A stretch of DNA of 9,857 bases from Methylotetracoccus sp. (GCA_025458755.1 JALORT010000037.1:1-9857), one strand, 5' to 3'; positions 1 to 6,926 are shown, numbered from the stretch's first letter. Notes: generated by a model from the sequence alone, not told the origin. Made by a program: numbers and translations.

Positions 1-270
1 GCCGCTCAGTACGTGAACGGCGCGGGCCACCGTTTCCGGCACATCGAAAAACTTCAGGTCGACGAAAATTCTCTTGCCGCGGGACTTCAGCCAATCGACC
101 AGGGAGAAGTACTCTCCGGTCATCAGCAACTCGAGTCCCAGTTTGTAGAACAGGACCGCATCACCCAGCGCCTCGACGACACGCCGCGCCTCGTCGGCAC
201 TCGCGACATCGAGCGCCATGATCAAGCGCTCGCGGACTGGAATCGGCTTCGTGGACCGCAAATCACTCAT
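1..270 (-). CDS. pyrF: Orotidine 5'-phosphate decarboxylase, N-terminal part (cut by window edge)
   Basis: This is the first 90 codons of OMP decarboxylase, which converts orotidine monophosphate to UMP in the last step of de novo pyrimidine synthesis in the cytoplasm. The frame is open from the ATG at 270 to base 1, so the C-terminal part (about 140-150 residues in a usual protein of 230-240) lies outside the window. Visible family marks are ALD near residue 19-21 (first beta strand), YKLG with Lys43 at residues 42-45, and the catalytic D-x-K-x-x-D array as DLKFFD (Asp71, Lys73, Asp76) followed by VPETVARAV. The residues around the catalytic array (Phe75, Glu79) differ from the E. coli-type HDIPNT but fit another PyrF subgroup. 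It lies 72 bases downstream of the lipoprotein gene on the same strand and could share its transcript. No clear Shine-Dalgarno sequence precedes the ATG. The partial state comes from the window edge, not from a mutation. Confidence 0.94.
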   Translation of the reverse strand, partial: MSDLRSTKPIPVRERLIMALDVASADEARRVVEALGDAVLFYKLGLELLMTGEYFSLVDWLKSRGKRIFVDLKFFDVPETVARAVHVLSG

Positions 271-342
271 CTAAACGTTCGTCGATTGCGCAAAAATATC
301 GGGAAGTGCCGGCCGTACACCGCTCGTCGTGCAGCAGGCAGT

Positions 343-606
343 TCACTGCCAGGGTGGAGGTTGCTTCACTGCCTGCTTCTGCTGTTTCATTTCGCTTTGC
401 TGATCCGCCTGCTGTTTCGATTTTTCGTGCTGGGAGGACAAGTAGCCGTTCAGCAAACCCCGCGATGCCCCATTCCCGACACCGATGCCGGCGTTTCCCG
501 CCATCACGCCGGTCGTCGCCGGCGCTGACCCCGGCGAACGATTGGAACATCCAAGAAGCGCCACCGCCACTACCAGAAATAAAGTCGTGCGAGTGAACGT
601 GTCCAT
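343..606 (-). CDS. Small glycine-rich lipoprotein with a Gln/Lys-rich tail
   Basis: The predicted protein has 87 residues. I chose the ATG at 606 over the upstream in-frame ATG at 708 because it follows a GGAGG-type ribosome binding site about 10 bases upstream and starts a proper lipoprotein signal: Arg at position 6, a hydrophobic run LFLVVAVALL, and a lipobox LLGC with Cys20 as the lipidation site. The longer version would bury this signal and overlap the preceding gene. After the Cys come a Ser/Pro/Ala/Thr linker, a Gly-rich stretch (GVMAGNAGIGVGNG, about residues 33-46) reminiscent of glycine-zipper lipoproteins, then a charged Gln/Lys-rich segment (residues 59-82) that may form a helix. 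The residue after Cys is Ser, which by the usual rule predicts outer-membrane sorting. It starts 2 bases after the stop of the Rap1a-like gene, so the two are almost surely co-transcribed. A short inverted repeat (337-350, GGCAG/CTGCC) spans the stop codon. The function is unknown. Confidence 0.68.
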   Translation of the reverse strand: MDTFTRTTLFLVVAVALLGCSNRSPGSAPATTGVMAGNAGIGVGNGASRGLLNGYLSSQHEKSKQQADQQSEMKQQKQAVKQPPPWQ

Positions 607-608
607 CG

Positions 609-1010
609 TCAAGGAACCTCCCGGGTACAGGGCCACCGGTCGATCATGTATTTGAACAGCACGTGCACGGCCAGGTCTTTGCTGTACTGCGGATGCGCCT
701 TTGCCCACGTCACGAAGTCTTTGATAAATTGCTCCCGCGGCTGCTGTTTATCGTCCGGGCAAAACAGCGGCTGGTACATCGGCGCCGTGACGAGCGACTC
801 GTAGTAGTGGTAGGCACCCACGACATAGCCGTGACAGAAGTGGACCGCGGCGGCGTAATTCGGATCGCTGGTCGGGGTGGTACAAACGGCGACCAGGTCT
901 CCCGCATTCTTCACCTCGAAATGTGATGAATCGACGGCAACAGCGCCACCGCTGACCGCCAGGGTGGCGATGGAAATGAGAGAGCGTAGAATCCTTCGCA
1001 GTCGCGTCAT
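609..1010 (-). CDS. Exported Rap1a/Tai-family-like protein
   Basis: The protein has 133 residues. An N-terminal signal peptide (Arg-rich start, hydrophobic ISIATLAVSGGAVA, likely cut after the AVA at residue 25) sends it to the periplasm. The mature part has four cysteines (43, 59, 84, 128), enough for two disulfides. The phrases NAGDLVAVC, HFCHGYVVGAYHYY, FVTWAKAHPQYS and a final WPC are those I associate with the Rap1a/Tai immunity fold. Characterised members are periplasmic immunity proteins against type VI secretion amidase effectors, but most proteins with this domain are uncharacterised. No effector or T6SS gene is visible nearby, so an immunity role is not shown. The ATG at 1010 lacks a strong Shine-Dalgarno. 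An AT-rich TTAATATC (1051-1058, read on the minus strand) about 40 bases upstream could be part of a promoter, but no convincing -35 pairs with it. The lipoprotein gene follows after 2 bases. Confidence 0.8.
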   Translation of the reverse strand: MTRLRRILRSLISIATLAVSGGAVAVDSSHFEVKNAGDLVAVCTTPTSDPNYAAAVHFCHGYVVGAYHYYESLVTAPMYQPLFCPDDKQQPREQFIKDFVTWAKAHPQYSKDLAVHVLFKYMIDRWPCTREVP

Positions 1011-1319
1011 GACGATACCCGTTCAGTGGAGTCTGGACCATTCCGGTCACGATATTAACCGGATTGGCCCGAGGCGAAAAGCAGCAGCCTTGTTGCGCAG
1101 TGCAGTGACCTCTTCAGCGAAGACACCAGTCGCGGTGGCATTGCCCGAACGCGCCTTGCATTGACCCCTCGCCGCCAACCCCACCGGACGAGCCGAGACG
1201 CGGCAAGGCACGTGAATTCAGGCGGTTGGAGCGCAACACCTCAAGACTTATGGACTCGGAGAGGTCGGGCAGAACCCTTAGCCCACGTGTTGCACGCTGA
1301 CTCATCGGTACATCCCGAT
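1011..1319. other. Intergenic gap with no supported gene
   Basis: These 309 bases lie between the start of the Rap1a-like gene and the stop of the DUF6134-like gene, both on the minus strand. Short open frames on both strands read as arginine-rich low-quality peptides and have no recognisable domain. The part next to 1010 should hold the promoter of the Rap1a-like/lipoprotein unit. I see no strong hairpin followed by a T-run. Confidence 0.6.
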
Positions 1320-1994
1320 TCAAATCAGCTCATAAATCAGCCGTGACTTGTTGACTTCCGACTCCAATCGAACCCACTGCCGATCGCCGGCATACCATAG
1401 GTCAATGTCGATCGCCTTGCCCTTCAGCTTGTAGCGCGTCGCTTCGACCGACTGCCGGCGCACCAGAATCCGTTCCGTCCCGATCTTGCTGATGCTGACG
1501 TCCTCGAAGGCGCCGGTTTGTGAATTCAGCAAGCGGCCCTGTTTCAGGAAGTTTGGATTCCAGTATGCGAAGCTCATGATGCACTCAGGCAACAAGAGCT
1601 GCACTTTGGTTGCCTTGACCTGAAAACCGCCTGCGACTCGCGAACCCTCGACCGCCAGCTTCTCGCCATTGTCGTCGGTGGACGCACGGATCGATTCGAG
1701 ACAGTTGCCCTGCCAGATTTCCGTATTGCGATGCTTGTATTCGTAGAAGCTCAGCGCGACGTAACGCACATCCAGGTCGGCGGCAATCGTCACCGTGCTC
1801 CGGTCACCCCGCTGATCCAGTTTGAACGTCTGCCGGCCGATCTCCTTGTCGCCCAGCGACACTTTGAACTGCCACTGCTGGCCGGCATCACCGTCACGAA
1901 CCGACCGCGGCGGAGTCGCGGAGGAAGCGGCCAGGACGGCCATCGATCCCAACGTGGCGCTCATCACGCCGGCCATCAACAAATGTTTGATCAT
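1320..1994 (-). CDS. Exported DUF6134-family-like protein
   Basis: The protein has 224 residues. It starts with a signal peptide (MIKHLLMAGVMSATLGSMAVLAA, likely cut near residue 23), so it acts in the periplasm or is secreted. The mature protein is beta-rich: WQFKVSLGDKEIGRQTF (about residues 41-57) opens it, then YKHRNTEIWQGNCL (86-99), SFAYWNPNFL...LLNSQTG (141-161) and a closing strand LWYAGDRQWVRLESEV. I recognise this pattern as the DUF6134 family, whose function is not known. Cys98 and Cys138 are the only cysteines and could form a disulfide. A run of G residues about 8-12 bases before the ATG (GCGGGGGTAACCGAT) is a mediocre ribosome binding site. A 12-base perfect palindrome lies just upstream. 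The gene is alone in its transcription unit and divergent from the cinA homologue. Confidence 0.83.
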   Translation of the reverse strand: MIKHLLMAGVMSATLGSMAVLAASSATPPRSVRDGDAGQQWQFKVSLGDKEIGRQTFKLDQRGDRSTVTIAADLDVRYVALSFYEYKHRNTEIWQGNCLESIRASTDDNGEKLAVEGSRVAGGFQVKATKVQLLLPECIMSFAYWNPNFLKQGRLLNSQTGAFEDVSISKIGTERILVRRQSVEATRYKLKGKAIDIDLWYAGDRQWVRLESEVNKSRLIYELI

Positions 1995-2014
1995 ATCGGT
2001 TACCCCCGCCCTCT

Positions 2015-2026
2015 CAGGACGTCCTG
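2015..2026. repeat. 12-base perfect palindrome upstream of the DUF6134-like gene
   Basis: CAGGACGTCCTG is its own reverse complement. It sits 20 bases upstream of the ATG at 1994, beyond the G-rich ribosome binding region. Such symmetry suits a dimeric regulator, but in a window of this size a single palindrome of this length can also occur by chance. Confidence 0.45.
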
Positions 2027-2197
2027 TTTAAGTTTCACGTGGCCGAACGCTCATCCTCAGCGCGTTGGCATCAACAGATTTCGTGCGGGTTGCGCACATT
2101 GAACCGGATTTCTCCCAGCCTATCTGACCATCGACCGACTCACTGATTCCGTGACCGGCAAACTTTTTCCCTCGAACCTGGATCCAGCCCGTCACGG

Positions 2198-2231
2198 CCC
2201 GCTCCGGCGGGTTCCCTGCATCCCCATGCAG
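2198..2231 (+). repeat. Two tandem hairpins in the cinA upstream region
   Basis: Hairpin one pairs CCCGC (2198-2202) with GCGGG (2207-2211) around TCCG, extendable by two G-T pairs at the base. Hairpin two pairs CTGCAT (2216-2221) with ATGCAG (2226-2231) around CCCC. They are 4 bases apart and end about 113 bases before the cinA start. No T-run follows, so they are not an obvious intrinsic terminator. Confidence 0.45.
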
Positions 2232-2240
2232 TCGCTGCCG

Positions 2241-2275
2241 AACTGGCGGCACAGCGAAGCTGGTAAACTGGCGGC
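2241..2275 (+). repeat. 10-base direct repeat AACTGGCGGC, 25-base period
   Basis: AACTGGCGGC occurs at 2241-2250 and again at 2266-2275, about 70 bases before the cinA start. The second copy overlaps TAAACT (2264-2269), a possible -10 hexamer, though no -35 of quality is at the right distance. The pair could be an operator or a chance repeat. Confidence 0.4.
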
Positions 2276-2344
2276 CGACGACGCGGGATCGGGACGATTC
2301 GGCGGCCGGACACTAGACCCGAATCTGCTGATCATCTGCCCTAC

Positions 2345-3601
2345 ATGGACCGACCCGTGCTTGCGGAAATCTTCTCTCAAGGTGATGAGGTGGTCACTGG
2401 CCAGATCACCGACACGAATGCCGCATGGCTCGCTCAGCGGCTCCAGCATCTCGGCTTTGATATCCTCCGCCACAGTACCGTCGGCGACCGGCTAGAACGC
2501 TTGGTCGGTCTACTGCGCGAGATCGCCTGTCGCGCCGATTGCTGTGTGTGCACGGGCGGGCTGGGACCCACCGTCGACGATTTGACCGCCGAGGCGGTAG
2601 CGCTCGCGTTCGAACGCCCGCTAGGACTGGACCGGGATGCGCTGGCCCAGATCGGGCGCTATTTCGACCGCCGCGGCTACCCGATGCCGGCCACCAACAC
2701 CAAACAAGCGATGGTGCCGAACGCATCGCAGCGGCTCGACAACCTTTGCGGCACTGCACCCGGCTTCACGCTGCAGCAGGGGCGTTGCTTTTTTGCATTC
2801 CTGCCGGGCGTACCGGCTGAAATGAAGGCGATGTTCACGCAGCAGGTGGAACCCAGGCTGGCCGCACGTTTCCGGCTGCGCCCGACGCGCCTGATCATCC
2901 TCCGGACGATTGGTCTCGGCGAGTCCACGCTGCAGCAGAGACTCGAGGGTTTGGAGCTGCCGGCCTCGGTGCGGCTCGGCTTTCGCGCCGCGGTTCCGGA
3001 AAACGAAGTCAAGTTCCTATTTCCGCCCGATTTCCCCGTTGCGGAAGCATCCGCGCTGGTCGATCAGGCATCGCGCCTGCTTGGCGATGCCGTCGTCTCC
3101 ATCGACGGCGTGGGACTTCCAGGCGGCAACCTCGCGGCGGTGATCGGCCGGATGCTGCTCAGCCGCAGCGCCACGCTGGCCGCGGCGGAAACGGCGAGCG
3201 CCGGCCAGTTGGCTTGGCAGTGCCGCGGACAGCGCTGGCTGGCGCAGTCACTGGTTGCCGGCGATGCCGGGCGTGTGTGGTCGCTGCTGGGCGGCGACCC
3301 TGGGATCCTTCCCGACGATCCTGTTCAGGCCGGCCCCTTGCTGGCTGAACGACTGCGCGAAAACTCCGGCGCCCGATATGCGCTGGTCAATCTCGGCACA
3401 ATCCCTCACGACTCGGCGCTCGCTGCGGACCCCGGCCCGTCGACCGTGACGCTGGCCCTGGCCGGTCCTCACGGCACGGTTTCCCGTCAGGTCATCGTCG
3501 CCGGTTCCCCGGACCGCCGCTGCAGCCAGGTCGCCGCGTTGTCGCTGGATGACCTGCGTCACGCCTTGGCCGCTGCCCCGGAAGCCACAGGAAAAACCTA
3601 G
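2345..3601 (+). CDS. cinA: CinA-family protein with degenerate C-terminal amidase domain
   Basis: The protein has 418 residues, the usual CinA length. The N-terminal MoCF/COG1058 domain (about 1-170) is well kept: GDEVVTGQITDTN (13-25), GGLGPTVDDLT (71-81) and FLPGVPAEM (152-160). In characterised homologues it acts as an ADP-ribose/nucleotide pyrophosphatase. A middle KH-like part follows (TIGLGES, 188-194; PENEVKFLF, 218-226). The C-terminal domain (about 260-410) occupies the place of nicotinamide-nucleotide amidase (PncC), which deamidates NMN for pyridine nucleotide salvage. Here the catalytic signature AESCTGG reads AETASAG (281-287), the following V-x-SY segment is absent, and the GIAGP motif is replaced by LGTIPHD (350-356). 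I infer that amidase activity is lost or changed. The ATG at 2345 sits close to the conserved start of the domain; no clear Shine-Dalgarno precedes it. pcm follows after 151 bases on the same strand. Confidence 0.93.
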   Translation: MDRPVLAEIFSQGDEVVTGQITDTNAAWLAQRLQHLGFDILRHSTVGDRLERLVGLLREIACRADCCVCTGGLGPTVDDLTAEAVALAFERPLGLDRDALAQIGRYFDRRGYPMPATNTKQAMVPNASQRLDNLCGTAPGFTLQQGRCFFAFLPGVPAEMKAMFTQQVEPRLAARFRLRPTRLIILRTIGLGESTLQQRLEGLELPASVRLGFRAAVPENEVKFLFPPDFPVAEASALVDQASRLLGDAVVSIDGVGLPGGNLAAVIGRMLLSRSATLAAAETASAGQLAWQCRGQRWLAQSLVAGDAGRVWSLLGGDPGILPDDPVQAGPLLAERLRENSGARYALVNLGTIPHDSALAADPGPSTVTLALAGPHGTVSRQVIVAGSPDRRCSQVAALSLDDLRHALAAAPEATGKT

Positions 3602-3691
3602 CCAAACAAGGATTCCCGAAGTCATACCGCCGGCGTGCTCGGACGCGGCCGGTCTCGAACACGGTACGGCAAGGGCGGCGGGCCACTGCTG

Positions 3692-3720
3692 CTGACCAGA
3701 ACCCCGCGGCGCGTTAAACT
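3692..3720 (+). promoter_or_regulatory. Possible sigma-70 promoter for the pcm/membrane-protein unit
   Basis: CTGACC (3692-3697) and TAAACT (3715-3720) each match 4 of 6 consensus bases for -35 and -10 and are exactly 17 bases apart. The pcm ATG is 32 bases further on. It is the best promoter-like pair I found between cinA and pcm, but such matches are common by chance. Confidence 0.4.
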
Positions 3721-3752
3721 GCGCCAAGTGCCGACTACCTCGGACCGCCCCG

Positions 3753-4490
3753 ATGCCCTCCCCGTTCCGCCCCGCACGGTTTCTCGCCACCCTGGTCGCC
3801 GCCTTGTGGGTATCCGACCCTCCCGCCGCCGATTTTGCCGAAGCGCGGCAGGTCCTGATCGAGGAACTCCGCGCGGAGCGGCAGCGGTTCGCCGCAGAAC
3901 TCGGCAGCGATGCCTTCGATTCCCGCGTGCTCGAGGCGATGTCTCGCGTACCGCGCCACGAATTCGTCAAGGAGGCGCTGAAATCGGCCGCCTACGAAAA
4001 CCGGCCGCTGCCGATCAGGTGGGGCCAAACGATTGCGCAGCCGTTTATCGTCGCCCTGATGACCGACCTGTTACAGCTTCACCCCGGCGACCGGGTCCTC
4101 GAAGTCGGCACCGGGTCCGGCTACCAGGCCGCGATCCTGGCCGAACTTACCCCCCATGTCTACTCCATCGAAATCATCCCCGCTCTCGCTGACGAATCCG
4201 CCGAGCGTCTGAAGCGGCTGGGCTATACCCGAATCGCCACGAAACTCGCCGACGGCTTCCATGGCTGGCCCGACCAGGCGCCGTTCGACGCCATCATCGT
4301 GACCGCGGCGCCGACCCAGGTCCCACTTCCGCTACTCGAGCAATTGAAGCCCGACGGACGGCTGGTGATCCCGGTCGGCGGCCCGTTCCTGACACAATAT
4401 CTGCTGCTGATTACCAAACACCCGGACGGCCGTCTGACGACACGCGAGATCCTGCCGGTCGCGTTCGTGCCGCTGACCGGGACCCGCTGA
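3753..4490 (+). CDS. pcm: Protein-L-isoaspartate O-methyltransferase, probably exported
   Basis: The protein has 245 residues. It belongs to the PIMT family, which uses S-adenosylmethionine to methylate isoaspartyl residues in damaged proteins so that they can be repaired. Visible motifs: VPRHEFV (66-72), the substrate loop LPIRWGQTIAQPFIVALMTDLL (86-107, one interrupted block in the family), SAM motif I VLEVGTGSGYQ (115-125), acidic Glu140 ending strand two in VYSIE, DGFHGW (167-172), DAIIVTAAP (179-187) and LKPDGRLVIPVG (198-209). Ahead of the core lies a segment absent from the short cytoplasmic E. coli type: Arg6 and Arg9, hydrophobic FLATLVAALWV, then PPAAD, which looks like a cleavable signal peptide. 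Odd points are Ala95 where the family normally has Ser (GQTISQP) and Trp90 in place of the usual small or His residue. The membrane-protein gene starts 12 bases after the stop, so they form an operon. No clear Shine-Dalgarno precedes the ATG. Confidence 0.94.
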   Translation: MPSPFRPARFLATLVAALWVSDPPAADFAEARQVLIEELRAERQRFAAELGSDAFDSRVLEAMSRVPRHEFVKEALKSAAYENRPLPIRWGQTIAQPFIVALMTDLLQLHPGDRVLEVGTGSGYQAAILAELTPHVYSIEIIPALADESAERLKRLGYTRIATKLADGFHGWPDQAPFDAIIVTAAPTQVPLPLLEQLKPDGRLVIPVGGPFLTQYLLLITKHPDGRLTTREILPVAFVPLTGTR

Positions 4491-4502
4491 TTAACGAGAG
4501 CG

Positions 4503-6926
4503 ATGGCGCTGCCGCCGCCGAAGCTGCTGCTGGCCGCCGTGGCGCTGATCTCGGCGGGCGCGCTGAGCTACGAAATCCTCCTGATGCGGCTGTTTGCGAT
4601 CATCCAGTGGCACCACTTCGCCTCGATGCTCATCAGCCTGGCGCTGCTCGGATACGGCGCCAGCGGCACCTTCCTGACCCGCTGCCGGCAGGTACTGCTG
4701 CCCCTGTTCGGCAGCATATTCACCCTCAACGCGGCGCTGTTCGGCGTCAGTGCGGTCGCGTGCTTCATGATCGCCGCCAAGGTACCTCTCAATCCGCTGG
4801 AAATACTCTGGAGCTGGAAGGAATGGGGCCACCTGATGGTGATCTCTACGGTCCTGATGCTGCCGTTTTTCTTTGCCGCGAATTGCATCGGTCTGACTTT
4901 CCAGCGCTACCATGACAGCATCGGCCGAATCTATGCGGCCGACCTGATCGGTGCCGGCACCGGCGCCATGGCGGTCATCGTGCTGCTGTTTCTGGTATTC
5001 CCCGGCAGAGCGTTGCAGATCGTCGGCTTCGTCGGCATCGCGGCGGCCGTGCTCGGCGGCCTGGCGACCAAGCCGCAGCCTCGCTGGGTGCTCACCGTTA
5101 CCCTGTTGTCGCTGGGTATGCTCTCCGTCCTCGGCCAGCGCGGCACGGCGTCCACGGAACCCGGCGAGTACAAAGCGCTTGCGCAGCTGACACGGGTCAT
5201 GGGGACGCGGCGAATCAAGGAGCGTTCCAGCCCTTTGGGCTTGCTCACCGTGGTCGCCAGCCCTGCGGTACCGTTGCGTCACGCACCGGGATTGAGCCTC
5301 ATGAGCCGCGCGGTGGCGCCGGAACAACTAGCCGTCTTCACCGACGGCGACGGCATGACCGTGATCAACCGCTGGGACGGCACCGCGGAAAGCGCCGCCT
5401 TCCTGGACGACATGCCGTCCGCCCTGCCTTATCACCTGCTGGCACCCCAACCACGGGTTCTGATCCTCGGCGCCGGCGGCGGAACCGAGGTACTCCAAGC
5501 CCTGGTCCATGGCGCCGAACGGATCGATGCGGTGGAACTGAATCCGCAGCTGATCCATCTGGCGCGGCAGAGCTTCGGATCGTTTTCCGGCCGTCTGTAT
5601 GACCACCCGCGCGTGACGTTGCATTTCGCCGACGCCCGGGGCTTCGTCAGCGCCGTCGACGCCCGCTACACGCTGATACAGTTGGCGTTGATCGACGGTT
5701 TCAATGCCGCCGGGGCCGGCGTCCACGCCGTGCAGGAAGACTATCTGTACACCCGGGAAGCGCTGGCCGATTACCTGTCCCGGCTCACATCCGGAGGCTT
5801 CTTGGCCATCACCCGCTGGGTTCGTTTGCCGCCGCGGGACGGCGTCAAGCTGTTGGCGACCGCCGTCGCTGCACTGGAAGGTCTGGGCATCACCCAGCCG
5901 GGGCGGCGGCTGGCCTGGATACGCAACTGGCAAGTCACCACGCTGTTGATCAAGAACGGCGACTACACCCGCGAAGAAACCCACCGCATCCGACGTTTCT
6001 GTGACGAACGCGCCTTCGACGTCGCCTATCTGCCCGGCCCCGAGGACCCGGCAACGGAGGACTACACGACCCTTGATCAGCCCTTCTTCAGTGCCGCTGC
6101 GGCGGCCCTGCTCGGTCCCGACCGCGAGCAATTCGTGCGCGATTACCCTTTCCACATCGCGCCCGCTACCGACGACCAGCCCTATTTCTTCCACTTTTTC
6201 CGCTGGCCGCTGCTGAAACACGCCTGGGCCCAGAAAGGCATCGGCGGTTTGTCGTTGTCAGACATGGGCTATCCGGTGCTGATCGCCACGCTGCTCCAGG
6301 CCTTGGCGCTGAGTGCGCTGCTGATCCTGACACCTCTGCCGGCGACCGGGCACAGCGGGAGTACCGATCCCGACCGTCCGCGCCGCTTCCGCGCTGCCGT
6401 TTACTTCAGTTGCATCGGTCTGGCGTTCATGTTCATCGAGATTGTCTGCATCCAGAAGTTCACGCTGTACCTGGCGCATCCGCTGTATGCGATTCCGGTG
6501 GTGCTGGCCAGCTTCCTGGTTTTCGCCGGGGCCGGCAGCCATTTAGCCGCGCACGTACCCCGGCGCAGCGCCCGCGGTCGCGCCGCACTGGCGACCATGG
6601 CGGTGATGCTGCTGATGGCGTTGCACCTCACCTATGTCACCGGTCTGCTGCACACCACCCTGCACTGGTCTACGCTCACCAAGATCGCCCTCGTGACCGC
6701 CAGCACCGCACCGCTCGCGGTCTGCATGGGAGTGCTGTTTCCGCTGGGCATGACGCGACTGACCTACGCCGACTCGGCGCTGTTGCCCTGGGCCTACGCC
6801 ATCAACGGCTGCGCGTCAGTCGTCGCCGCAGTGCTCGCGTCGCTGCTGGCGATCCATTTCGGCCAAACGGCCGTATTGCTGGTGGCAACATCCCTCTACG
6901 CCATCGCCGCTTGGTTCGTGCCTTGA
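4503..6926 (+). CDS. Polytopic membrane protein with spermidine-synthase-like SAM domain
   Basis: The protein has 807 residues in three parts. Residues about 7-212 contain roughly seven hydrophobic membrane segments. Residues about 215-580 are soluble and include a Rossmann-type S-adenosylmethionine domain: ILGAGGGTEVLQAL (321-334, motif I), VELNP (344-348, acidic residue of strand two), ADARGF (376-381) and LTSGGFLAITRW (428-439), ending in TDDQPYFFHFFRW (556-568), a phrase typical of membrane-linked spermidine-synthase-like proteins. Residues about 588-806 hold about seven more hydrophobic segments. The position where spermidine synthases have their catalytic D-x-x-D-P type motif reads LIQLALIDGF (391-400), so polyamine synthesis is doubtful; an aminopropyl or methyl transfer to an unknown target is possible. 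It is translated 12 bases after pcm with only a weak GAGAG near the ATG, which suggests translational coupling. Long antisense open frames lie opposite it and are shadows. Confidence 0.9.
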   Translation: MALPPPKLLLAAVALISAGALSYEILLMRLFAIIQWHHFASMLISLALLGYGASGTFLTRCRQVLLPLFGSIFTLNAALFGVSAVACFMIAAKVPLNPLEILWSWKEWGHLMVISTVLMLPFFFAANCIGLTFQRYHDSIGRIYAADLIGAGTGAMAVIVLLFLVFPGRALQIVGFVGIAAAVLGGLATKPQPRWVLTVTLLSLGMLSVLGQRGTASTEPGEYKALAQLTRVMGTRRIKERSSPLGLLTVVASPAVPLRHAPGLSLMSRAVAPEQLAVFTDGDGMTVINRWDGTAESAAFLDDMPSALPYHLLAPQPRVLILGAGGGTEVLQALVHGAERIDAVELNPQLIHLARQSFGSFSGRLYDHPRVTLHFADARGFVSAVDARYTLIQLALIDGFNAAGAGVHAVQEDYLYTREALADYLSRLTSGGFLAITRWVRLPPRDGVKLLATAVAALEGLGITQPGRRLAWIRNWQVTTLLIKNGDYTREETHRIRRFCDERAFDVAYLPGPEDPATEDYTTLDQPFFSAAAAALLGPDREQFVRDYPFHIAPATDDQPYFFHFFRWPLLKHAWAQKGIGGLSLSDMGYPVLIATLLQALALSALLILTPLPATGHSGSTDPDRPRRFRAAVYFSCIGLAFMFIEIVCIQKFTLYLAHPLYAIPVVLASFLVFAGAGSHLAAHVPRRSARGRAALATMAVMLLMALHLTYVTGLLHTTLHWSTLTKIALVTASTAPLAVCMGVLFPLGMTRLTYADSALLPWAYAINGCASVVAAVLASLLAIHFGQTAVLLVATSLYAIAAWFVP

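Larger units (their letters stand above)
1995..2344. promoter_or_regulatory. Divergent intergenic region between DUF6134-like gene and cinA homologue
   Basis: These 350 bases must contain the start signals for both the minus-strand DUF6134-like gene and the plus-strand cinA homologue. I see no good sigma-70 pair on either strand. The region is rich in symmetrical elements: a 12-base palindrome (2015-2026), two tandem tetraloop hairpins (2198-2211 and 2216-2231) and a 10-base direct repeat (2241-2250 and 2266-2275), the last two groups on the cinA side. Short open frames across it have no recognisable product. Confidence 0.5.

Noticed and set aside
13..528. Plus-strand open frame of 171 codons at the left end
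   Set aside because: It lies antisense to pyrF and the lipoprotein gene, and only the minus-strand reading shows the OMP decarboxylase motifs.
343..708. Longer 121-residue version of the lipoprotein
   Set aside because: The extra 34 residues overlap the Rap1a-like gene and bury the lipobox signal peptide; the ATG at 606 has the better ribosome binding site.
3248..3970. Minus-strand open frame of 240 codons across the end of cinA and start of pcm
   Set aside because: The product is Arg/Ser/Gly-rich without domain and overlaps two well-supported genes; it is a shadow.
4491..6221. Two long antisense open frames (4491-5327 and 5328-6221) opposite the membrane-protein gene
   Set aside because: They are rich in Gln, Arg, Glu and Gly with no domain, and they mirror a clearly real gene on the other strand; GC-rich codon use leaves the antisense frame open.
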